This document shows positions 34,990 through 41,725 of a stretch of DNA of 64,000 nt, in pieces (position 1 is the stretch's first letter; the number at the start of each line of letters is the position of its first letter). Source of the stretch: Microbacterium capsulatum. Its GTDB lineage: Bacteria > Actinomycetota > Actinomycetes > Actinomycetales > Microbacteriaceae. The position numbers were made by a program, and so were the translations under genes. The notes under the pieces were generated by a model. That model was not told where the DNA came from. It did not search any database and was given only the letters and a program-made list of their open reading frames with translations. The DNA is taken from positions 62,001 through 126,000 of the forward strand of contig NZ_JAVFCB010000001.1 in assembly GCF_030865425.1 (NCBI RefSeq). The letters are read 5' to 3'.

Positions 34990-35041
34990 GTCGCCTGCCG
35001 CGTCCTCGCGCAACGACCTCGAAACCACTGAGGAGAACACC

Positions 35042-35473
35042 ATGGCCGGAGAACGACAGGCACGTCTCGCGGATCGGATCCGCGTCATCCTCGCCGAGCG
35101 GCTGGAGAAGGGGCTGCGCGACCCGCGCCTCGGCTTCGTGACGATCACCGACGTGCGCGTCACGGGCGACCTGCAGCACGCGTCCGCGTTCTACACGGTG
35201 CTCGGCACCGAGGAGGAGCGGGTGGCCTCCGGCGCCGCACTCACCGCCGCCACGGGCCTCCTGCGCAAGGAGGTCGGGCGTCAGCTCGGCGTGCGCCTCG
35301 TGCCGACGCTCGAGTTCATCCCCGACGCCCTGCCGGAGAACGCCGACCACATCAGCGACCTGCTCCGCCAGGCGCGGGAGCGGGACGAGGAGGTCGCGAA
35401 GCTCGCGGCCGCCGGGAGCTACGCGGGCGAGTCCGACCCCTACCGCGTCGAGGTCGAGCCCCAAACGGACTGA
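35042..35473 (+). CDS. rbfA: Ribosome-binding factor A
   Basis: Cold-shock 30S maturation factor with a KH-like fold, 143 residues. Typical segments are RLADRIRVILAERLEKGLRDPRLGFVTITDVRVTGDLQHASAFYTVLG and LGVRLVPTLEFIPDALPENADHISDLL. ATG at 35042 follows an AGGAG site. It is separated from infB by a strong palindrome, so readthrough from infB may be reduced. Confidence 0.95.
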   Translation: MAGERQARLADRIRVILAERLEKGLRDPRLGFVTITDVRVTGDLQHASAFYTVLGTEEERVASGAALTAATGLLRKEVGRQLGVRLVPTLEFIPDALPENADHISDLLRQARERDEEVAKLAAAGSYAGESDPYRVEVEPQTD

Positions 35474-35507
35474 GTCCAAGAATTCGGCGTCGCTCTCGCG
35501 CCGCTGG

Positions 35508-35513
35508 TAGCAT
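35508..35513 (+). promoter_or_regulatory. -10 element TAGCAT for the LuxR gene
   Basis: TAGCAT overlapping an in-frame ATG at 35512, which is therefore unlikely to be the start. The leader to ATG 35566 is about 46 bases with a GGGGGG purine run. Confidence 0.45.
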
Positions 35514-35565
35514 GCTCGGACGTGCCAGGCGGCACGGGCAGGCCTGCGCCGGGGGGTGCGTGACG

Positions 35566-37728
35566 ATGGAGGATGCGGTGTCCGACGCGCCGTCGCGCGC
35601 CGGTGCCTCACAACCCGTCCCCGCCGCCCCGCACGTGCGCGCCGCGGTCGCCGCGGTCTGCGCCGACGATCCGGCCGCGGTCGCCGAGGTCCTGGCGGCC
35701 CTCACCGCCGAGCAGCGCCGCGGGGTGCGGATCCTTCCCGATCCGCTGCCCCTGGTCCCGGCGATCTCGGCGCGCGCCGTCCTTTCCGTGCCGGAGGGTG
35801 CGGATCCGGGCGCGCTCCTCGCCCTCGCCCTGGCCGGGGAGGGGCGCGTCGACGTGCTGGGCGCGCTCGCCGGCGGCGAGGCCGATCGGATCGCCCTGTC
35901 GCCGCTCGCGCAGGTCGTCGAGTTCGGCGCGGGCCGATTCCGTCTCGCGGACCCGGCGCTGCGGATGCACGTGCTCGGCTCCGCGACGGACGCCGAGCGG
36001 ATCGCCGCTCACCGGCGTCTGGCGGTGATCCTCGACGAGGCCGGCGACGACGAGGGCGCGCTCCGGCACCGGGCGTGCGGAGCGCTGCTGCCCGATCCGT
36101 CCCTGGTCGCGCCGCTGCTCCGCCAGGCGCGCGAGGCTCTCACCGCGGGCGACGCCGCCACCGCAGCGAGGGCGGCCGCCGAGGCCGTCGACCATGCCGC
36201 CGCCGGCACCCCGCTGCAGGCGGAGGCTCTGCTGATCGCGGGCCGGGCCGGACTCGCCGGCGGCTGGGTCGCGGACGCGCTGGACCGGGTGCGGCCGGTG
36301 CTCGCCGGGGGCGGCGCGAACCGGGCCGACGCGGTCGCGGAGTTCGTCCTCGCGCACACGCTCCTGCACGGGGCCGTGCCGGGGCCCGAGTCGCTCATCC
36401 CCGCGGGACGAGCGGGCGCCCGCAGCGGATACCGGCGCGCGGTCGCGCTCGGCGCGGCGCTCAGCGCGCAGCGCGGCGACCGGGAGAAGGGCGCCGCCTG
36501 GCTCGCCGCGGGTGGGGAGACTGGCCAGGCGGCCGACGTCCGGTCCGCGCTGACGGCCTGGTGCGGGGCGCTCGCGGGGGACGGCGCGGATCCGGTCGGC
36601 GACGGGGACATCCTGCGGCGGGTCGCGCACGCGATCGCCGTGGGCCTCGACGGCGATCCGGACGCGGGGGTGCGGATCCTCGCCGAGCCGGATGCGATCC
36701 TCGACGAGGATCCCCTCCTCGCACCGCTCCTGCACGGTCCGCTGCCGCGCGCGGCGAGGGCCGTCGCCGAGGTGCTGCTGCAGGTGTGGGCCGGACGGAT
36801 CAGGGTCGCGCACGATCTTCTCGCCTTTGCCGCCCGGGACCTGCCGGTCGCCCTGCCCTTCGCCGGTCTCGCCGTGGTCCTCGCGCGCCGGCTCGAGCTG
36901 GCGGTGAACGGGCGGACCGGAGCGCTGTCGGAGGATCTCGCCACGGCCGCCGGCAGCCCCGACGAGGCGGATGGCTTCGTCGATCGCGCGATCGCCGCCT
37001 ACCTGCACGGCCGCACCGACGAGGCCGCCGTTCACCTCGGGCTCTGGGCCGACCTCGGCGCGCCCGCCGAGCCGTTCGGGATCCCCGGGCTCGACGAGGT
37101 CGGCCCGATCGACCAGGCCGCCTCGGCGGAACCGCCGGAGACCGCAACGGCACGCGCCCTGCGCGGCCGGATCCGCTCCGCCCGGGAGGCGTCATGGCGC
37201 TCGGATCTGGAGTCCGCGGCCGAGGAGGGGCGGGTGGTCCGCTCGCCGTTCGAGCGCGCCAGGGTGGAGGCGCTGCTCGGGTCCTCGTACGCGGCCCGCG
37301 GCGACCGAGCGGCCGGAGTGCGGCATCTCCGCGCTGCGCGGAGCCTGTTCCAGGAGTCGGGGGCGCGGGCCTGGCGGAGGATGGTCGATCGCCGCCTGCG
37401 ACGGCTCGGCGAGCAGCCGCGCGAGTCCGAGCCGCGCGAGCCCGCACCGGGAGCCGACGCCTCCGCCGATCCGATCGAGACGGCGCCGCCGCGCGTCGTC
37501 GAGCCGCTCGAGATCTGCCGGGCGACGTGGGAGCCGATCCTCACCGCGCGCGAGCTCGAGGTCGCGCTGCTGATGGCCGAGGGGCTGCCGAACCGCGAGA
37601 TCGCGCTCGGGCTGCACGTCTCGGTCCGCACCGTGGAGGTGCACGCCGGCCGGGTCTTCGCCAAGCTCGACGTGCGCACCCGCCACGAGCTGACTGTGCT
37701 CGCGCACCGCACCGACCAGCACCTGTGA
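35566..37728 (+). CDS. LuxR-type regulator, LAL-like without ATPase domain
   Basis: A 720-residue regulator. The only clear domain is the C-terminal LuxR helix-turn-helix (LTARELEVALLMAEGLPNREIALGLHVSVRTVEVHAGRVFAKLDVRTRHEL, about 660-710). The N-terminal 600 residues are Ala-rich helices that resemble the post-ATPase and TPR-like part of LAL regulators (for example ADPALRMHVLGSATDAERIAAHRRLAVILDEAGDDEGALRHRACGA). No Walker A or B motif is seen, so the usual N-terminal ATPase is missing. GTG at 35560 is an alternative start. Target genes are unknown; it converges with mutY. Confidence 0.8.
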   Translation: MEDAVSDAPSRAGASQPVPAAPHVRAAVAAVCADDPAAVAEVLAALTAEQRRGVRILPDPLPLVPAISARAVLSVPEGADPGALLALALAGEGRVDVLGALAGGEADRIALSPLAQVVEFGAGRFRLADPALRMHVLGSATDAERIAAHRRLAVILDEAGDDEGALRHRACGALLPDPSLVAPLLRQAREALTAGDAATAARAAAEAVDHAAAGTPLQAEALLIAGRAGLAGGWVADALDRVRPVLAGGGANRADAVAEFVLAHTLLHGAVPGPESLIPAGRAGARSGYRRAVALGAALSAQRGDREKGAAWLAAGGETGQAADVRSALTAWCGALAGDGADPVGDGDILRRVAHAIAVGLDGDPDAGVRILAEPDAILDEDPLLAPLLHGPLPRAARAVAEVLLQVWAGRIRVAHDLLAFAARDLPVALPFAGLAVVLARRLELAVNGRTGALSEDLATAAGSPDEADGFVDRAIAAYLHGRTDEAAVHLGLWADLGAPAEPFGIPGLDEVGPIDQAASAEPPETATARALRGRIRSAREASWRSDLESAAEEGRVVRSPFERARVEALLGSSYAARGDRAAGVRHLRAARSLFQESGARAWRRMVDRRLRRLGEQPRESEPREPAPGADASADPIETAPPRVVEPLEICRATWEPILTARELEVALLMAEGLPNREIALGLHVSVRTVEVHAGRVFAKLDVRTRHELTVLAHRTDQHL

Positions 37729-37741
37729 TTCCGCCGCGTCC

Positions 37742-38623
37742 TCAGCGGGGGAGCAGCAGGACGCCGTCCGCGGCCTCGAGCAGCCCGTCCGCGATGAGCG
37801 AGTCGATCGCCCTGTCGCGCTGCACCCGGTCCGGCCAGTCCGCGAGCACGGCGTCGGCGGGCAGCCGATGCTCGACCGCGTGCCGGAGCGCCCGGAGCAC
37901 GCCGCCGCGCGCCTGCCGGTCCGAACCCTCGTACTTCGCCTGGCGGCGCCGGCGGTCCTCGCCCTCCGGATACCCGGCCGCACGCCAGGCGCAGAGGCCG
38001 GCGAGCGGGCACGCGCCGCAGTCGGCCGCACGCGCGGTGCACAGGGTCGCCCCGAGCTCCATCGCCGCGGCGTTCACGATCGCCGCGCTCTCCGGATCGT
38101 GGGGGAGCAGAGTGAGCATGTCGTCGAGGTCGCGGCGGGACGGCGGATCCGGCTGCGCGCGGCCGTGCACCGCGCGCGCGATCACCCGGCGGGTGTTCGT
38201 GTCGACGACGGGGTGGCGGTCGCCGAACGCGAACGCCGCGACGGCGCGGGCGGTGTAGTCGCCGATCCCGGAGAGGGCGAGCAGCGCGTCCACGTCCCGC
38301 GGGACGAGACCGCCGTGCTGCTGCACGATCTGCACCGCGGCCCGGTGCAGCCACAGCGCCCGCCGCGGATAGCCGAGGTTCGCCCACTGCTGCAGCACCT
38401 GGGCGGGCGTCGCGAGGGCGAGGCCCGCGGGATCGGGCCAGCGCGCCAGCCACGCCTCCAGGTGCGGGATCACCCGGGTCACCGGCGTCTGCTGCAGCAT
38501 GAACTCGCTCACGAGCACGCCCCAGGCGCCGTACCGCTCGAGGTACTCCGGTCGTCGCCACGGCAGGTCCCGCGCGTGCGCGCGGTACCAGGGGATCAGC
38601 GCGGCGGCGGGGGAGTAGGGCAC
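37742..38623 (-). CDS. mutY: A/G-specific adenine glycosylase
   Basis: Base-excision enzyme that removes adenine opposite 8-oxoguanine, 293 residues. The helix-hairpin-helix LSGIGDYTARAVAAFAFG, the catalytic region HPVVDTNTRRV and the C-terminal iron-sulfur ligands C-x6-C-x2-C-x5-C (CTARAADCGACPLAGLC) are intact. The substrate-recognition motif WANLGYPRR is also present. It lacks the NUDIX-like C-terminal domain of E. coli MutY, as other actinobacterial forms do. GTG at 38623 lies eight bases after a TAGCGT hexamer. It is divergent from truB. Confidence 0.92.
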   Translation of the reverse strand: MPYSPAAALIPWYRAHARDLPWRRPEYLERYGAWGVLVSEFMLQQTPVTRVIPHLEAWLARWPDPAGLALATPAQVLQQWANLGYPRRALWLHRAAVQIVQQHGGLVPRDVDALLALSGIGDYTARAVAAFAFGDRHPVVDTNTRRVIARAVHGRAQPDPPSRRDLDDMLTLLPHDPESAAIVNAAAMELGATLCTARAADCGACPLAGLCAWRAAGYPEGEDRRRRQAKYEGSDRQARGGVLRALRHAVEHRLPADAVLADWPDRVQRDRAIDSLIADGLLEAADGVLLLPR

Positions 38624-38631
38624 GGGAGTCC

Positions 38632-38637
38632 ACGCTA
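38632..38637 (-). promoter_or_regulatory. -10 element TAGCGT for mutY
   Basis: Minus-strand TAGCGT, eight bases before GTG 38623. Confidence 0.45.
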
Positions 38638-38674
38638 CCGCGCCGGGCCGCCGGGATCCCCTCCGCGCGCCCTC

Positions 38675-38680
38675 TAGGCT
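38675..38680 (+). promoter_or_regulatory. -10 element TAGGCT, leaderless start of truB
   Basis: TAGGCT, six G, ATG at 38687. The G-run also resembles a purine ribosome site but is immediately next to the ATG. Confidence 0.55.
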
Positions 38681-38686
38681 GGGGGG

Positions 38687-39604
38687 ATGCCAGCCAGCGG
38701 GATCCTGCTCGTCGACAAACCGGGCGGGATGACGAGCCACGACGTCGTCGCCCGCACCCGCCGGGCGTTCGGCACCCGCAAGGTCGGGCACGCCGGGACC
38801 CTGGATCCCATGGCCACGGGGCTGCTCGTCGTCGGGATCGAGGCCGCCACCCGGCTGCTCACCTTCGTCGTCGGCGCCGACAAGACCTACGTCGCCACGA
38901 TCCGGCTCGGTCAGAGCACGACCACGGACGACGCGGACGGCGAGATCACCGTGTCGGCGTCGGCCGACGCGCTCGCCGCCGTGACCCCGGAGCGGATCGC
39001 CGACGGCATCGCCGCGCTCACCGGCGCGATCTCCCAGGTGCCCAGCGCCGTCTCCGCGATCAAGGTCGACGGGCGCCGCGCCTACGACCGGGTGCGCGCG
39101 GGGGAGGAGGTCGAGCTCGCCGCGCGCGAGGTCGTCGTCTCCCGGTTCGACGTCCTGGACGACCGCCCCGGCGTCTCGGGCTCGGGGGCCGCCGTGCGCG
39201 ACCTCGACGTGATCGTGGACTGCTCCTCGGGAACGTACATCCGGGCGCTCGCCAGGGACCTCGGCGCCGCGCTCGGCGTCGGCGCGCACCTGACCGCCCT
39301 TCGGCGCACCAGGGTCGGGCCCTTCGACGTCGCGGACGCCGTCGATCTCGACGGGCTCGCGGACGCCGCGCCGATGTCGTCGGCCGAGGCGGCGGGGCGG
39401 ATCCTGCCGGTGCTCGCGGTGACCGCCGAGGAGGCCGTGGACCTGCGGCACGGCAAGCGGCTGCTCGGCCAGCGGGCGCGGCTCGACGCGCCGCGCGCCG
39501 CCGCGATCGACCCGGACGGCGCCCTCATCGGGATCGTGGAGCGCCGCGGTGACGACCTGAAGAGCGCGATGAACATGCCCGAGCAGGGGAAGGGGGCCGA
39601 ATGA
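38687..39604 (+). CDS. truB: tRNA pseudouridine(55) synthase
   Basis: Forms pseudouridine 55 in the T-loop of tRNAs. It has 305 residues. The catalytic aspartate is D40 in RKVGHAGTLDPMATG. The KPGGMTSHDVV and SAIKVDGRRAYDRVRAGEEVEL segments and DVIVDCSSGTYIRALARDLG are typical of the family. The stop overlaps the ATG of a small membrane gene, and ribF follows further on, in agreement with the common truB-ribF order. A leaderless promoter precedes it. Confidence 0.96.
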   Translation: MPASGILLVDKPGGMTSHDVVARTRRAFGTRKVGHAGTLDPMATGLLVVGIEAATRLLTFVVGADKTYVATIRLGQSTTTDDADGEITVSASADALAAVTPERIADGIAALTGAISQVPSAVSAIKVDGRRAYDRVRAGEEVELAAREVVVSRFDVLDDRPGVSGSGAAVRDLDVIVDCSSGTYIRALARDLGAALGVGAHLTALRRTRVGPFDVADAVDLDGLADAAPMSSAEAAGRILPVLAVTAEEAVDLRHGKRLLGQRARLDAPRAAAIDPDGALIGIVERRGDDLKSAMNMPEQGKGAE

Positions 39605-39966
39605 TCCTCTGGTTCACCGTCGTCCAGCTCGTCGTGGCCGTCGCGTCGGGTGTGTTCTGCCTCGGTCTCGGCTTCGCAGGACGGCGCCCCAGCGACTGGT
39701 CGGTCGGATCCCTCGCGCTCGTCGAGCTTCTGCTGATCGTGCAGGTCGTGTCGGCGATCGTCTCCCCTTTCGCCGGCAATCCGCCGAAGGGGGATCCGCT
39801 CGAGTACGGCGTGTACCTCGTCTCCGCCGTGCTGCTGCCGATCGGCGGGGTGGTCTGGGCGCTGCTCGAGCGCAGCCGGTGGAGCACCGTGATCCTCGGC
39901 GCGGTCGCACTGTCGCTCGCCGTGATGATCTGGCGGATGCAGGTCATCTGGACGACGCCCGCCTGA
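39601..39966 (+). CDS. Small membrane protein between truB and ribF
   Basis: A 121-residue protein with about four hydrophobic helices (near residues 2-25, 36-58, 70-88 and 94-112). I do not recognise a family. ATG at 39601 overlaps the truB stop (ATGA), so it is translated with truB. Another small membrane protein and ribF follow. Confidence 0.75.
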   Translation: MILWFTVVQLVVAVASGVFCLGLGFAGRRPSDWSVGSLALVELLLIVQVVSAIVSPFAGNPPKGDPLEYGVYLVSAVLLPIGGVVWALLERSRWSTVILGAVALSLAVMIWRMQVIWTTPA

Positions 39967-40035
39967 CACCGGGGCGGGGGCCGGACGCTCGGGGCCGCCT
40001 GTCCCGCCGTCGGCGAACGTCCTCGGGAACGTCCG

Positions 40036-40041
40036 TACAAT
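40036..40041 (+). promoter_or_regulatory. Candidate -10 element TACAAT
   Basis: TACAAT ten bases before ATG 40052. It would give the second small membrane gene and ribF their own promoter with a very short leader. Confidence 0.45.
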
Positions 40042-40051
40042 GGGATCCGCC

Positions 40052-40549
40052 ATGAGCACCGCGCGTCCTCCGATCCCGCCCGACTCCGCCCCTTCGTCGG
40101 AGCCCGACCCGACCCGGACCGCATCCGCGCGGCCGCGCATGCGCGGCGTGGGACGGGTCCTCGTCATCGTCTACGCGGTGATGGCGCTCGGAGCGACCGG
40201 CCGCTCGTTCGTGCAGATCGTGCGCAGCTTCGACGAGGCTCCGGTCGCCTACACGCTCTCCGCCGCGTCCGCCGTCGTCTACATCGTGGCCACGCTCGCC
40301 CTCATCCTCTCGGGCCGCTCCGGCTGGTACCGGATCGCCTGGACCGCGATCGTCTTCGAGATGATCGGCGTGCTCGTCGTCGGCACGCTGAGCCTGGTGG
40401 ATCCCGGCCTGTTCCAGCACCCGACGGTGTGGTCGGTGTACGGCATCGGGTACGTGTTCATCCCGCTCTTCCTGCCGATGGCCGGGCTCTGGTGGCTCGT
40501 GAAGCACCGTCCCGCGGCGCCCGCGCCGACCGGGGGTGCGCGCGCATGA
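40052..40549 (+). CDS. Small membrane protein upstream of ribF
   Basis: A 165-residue protein with a Pro/Ser-rich N-terminal 30 residues and about four hydrophobic helices (RVLVIVYAVMALGATG, YTLSAASAVVYIVATLALIL, IAWTAIVFEMIGVLVVGTL, GIGYVFIPLFLPMAGLWWLV). Function unknown. ATG at 40052 is preferred over ATG 40040, which lies inside the -10 element. Its TGA overlaps the ribF start (ATGA). Confidence 0.78.
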   Translation: MSTARPPIPPDSAPSSEPDPTRTASARPRMRGVGRVLVIVYAVMALGATGRSFVQIVRSFDEAPVAYTLSAASAVVYIVATLALILSGRSGWYRIAWTAIVFEMIGVLVVGTLSLVDPGLFQHPTVWSVYGIGYVFIPLFLPMAGLWWLVKHRPAAPAPTGGARA

Positions 40550-41523
40550 TCGTCTTCCGCGATCCGTCCGAGGTGCCGGCCGACTTCGGTCGCACCGTCG
40601 CCGCCATCGGCAAGTTCGACGGCGTGCACGCCGGGCACCGCGCCGTGTTCCGCAAGGCCGCGCTCGACGCCGCCGAGCTCGGCGCGAGGACCGTGGCGGT
40701 CACCTTCGACCGCAACCCTCTGAGCATCCTGCGCCCGGACCACTGCCCCGACGCCCTCGTCTCGGTGGACCGCAAGATCGAGCTGCTCTCCGAGTGCGGG
40801 CTGGACGCCGTGCTCGTGCTGACCTTCGACGAGCAGCTCGCCGCCCGCACCGCGGAGGACTTCGTGCGGTCGATCCTGGTCGACGCCCTGCACGTGGCCG
40901 CCGTGCTCGTCGGGCGCGACTTCCGGTTCGGACGCGGGGGAGCGGGCACGCCCGGTCTGCTGCGCGAACTCGGCGCGCAGGACGACTTCGTGGTCGACGT
41001 GATCGAGGACGTGTTCCTCACCGGCACCGACCGCCGGATGTCGTCGTCCTGGGTGCGCGAGCTCCTCGCGGCGGGTGACGTGGCGCTCGCCGGCACCGTG
41101 CTCGGCCGGCCGGTCTCGGTGCGCGGCGAGGTGGTGCACGGGCACAAGCGCGGGCGCGAGCTCGGCTTCCCCACCGCCAACCTGCCGGCCATGCTGGACG
41201 AGTTCGTCCCGGCCGACGGCGTGTACGCGGGCCGCATGATCGACCACACCACGGGACTGACCCACCCTGCCGCCGTGTCGGTCGGCACCAACCCGACCTT
41301 CGACGACGTCCTCGAGCGCCAGGTGGAGGCGCACGCGATCGACCGGCCCGGTCTCGACCTCTACGGACACGACGTCACGGTCGAGTTCACCCACCGCCTG
41401 CGCGGCATGACGGCGTTCGACAGCATCGAGGCGCTGATCGCCGGCATCGCGTCCGACGTCGCCCAGGCGCGGATCCTGCTGGGGATCGAGGAGCCGGATA
41501 CGGCGCGCTCGAACGCGCAGTGA
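40546..41523 (+). CDS. ribF: Bifunctional riboflavin kinase / FAD synthetase
   Basis: Converts riboflavin to FMN and FMN to FAD. It has 325 residues. The N-terminal adenylyltransferase domain has GKFDGVHAGHRAV, a nucleotidyl-transfer HxGH motif, and SSSWVREL. The C-terminal kinase domain has GRELGFPTANL and the conserved Asn/Glu region NPTFDDVLERQVEAHAID. ATG at 40546 overlaps the previous stop, so translation is coupled. No FMN riboswitch-like structure is visible upstream. Confidence 0.95.
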   Translation: MIVFRDPSEVPADFGRTVAAIGKFDGVHAGHRAVFRKAALDAAELGARTVAVTFDRNPLSILRPDHCPDALVSVDRKIELLSECGLDAVLVLTFDEQLAARTAEDFVRSILVDALHVAAVLVGRDFRFGRGGAGTPGLLRELGAQDDFVVDVIEDVFLTGTDRRMSSSWVRELLAAGDVALAGTVLGRPVSVRGEVVHGHKRGRELGFPTANLPAMLDEFVPADGVYAGRMIDHTTGLTHPAAVSVGTNPTFDDVLERQVEAHAIDRPGLDLYGHDVTVEFTHRLRGMTAFDSIEALIAGIASDVAQARILLGIEEPDTARSNAQ

Positions 41524-41546
41524 TCCGGATCCGGCTCCGCGTGGCG

Positions 41547-41552
41547 TAAACT
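41547..41552 (+). promoter_or_regulatory. -10 element TAAACT of the helicase leader
   Basis: TAAACT, the best hexamer in the ribF-helicase gap. It predicts a leader of about 165 bases before ATG 41726. Confidence 0.5.
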
Positions 41553-41604
41553 GGCGGCAGACCCGCTGCGATCGACGTGCGTGATGCGCGCTCGCGGGGT
41601 CGTC

Positions 41605-41661
41605 GTCCGCTTGTCTTCCGGCTCTCGCCGGGAGCCGTACGGCCACAGCCCGTTCGCGGAC
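41605..41661 (+). promoter_or_regulatory. Structured leader of the SNF2 helicase gene
   Basis: An outer stem GTCCGC (41605-41610) / GCGGAC (41656-41661) encloses a hairpin CGGCTC / GAGCCG (41619-41637, seven-base loop). The rest of the 41553-41725 leader has no recognised riboswitch. A short open frame beginning near 41584 runs through it and may be a leader peptide. Confidence 0.45.
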
Positions 41662-41725
41662 ACGCATTGTTCTGCAGAACCGCCGCTCGCCCCGGTGCGC
41701 AGCGGCATCCACGCTCAGGAGGAGC

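Noticed and set aside
32036..35611. Minus-strand frame of about 1190 codons opposite infB
   Set aside because: Antisense shadow of infB. Composition mirrors its codon usage, no ribosome site or domain.
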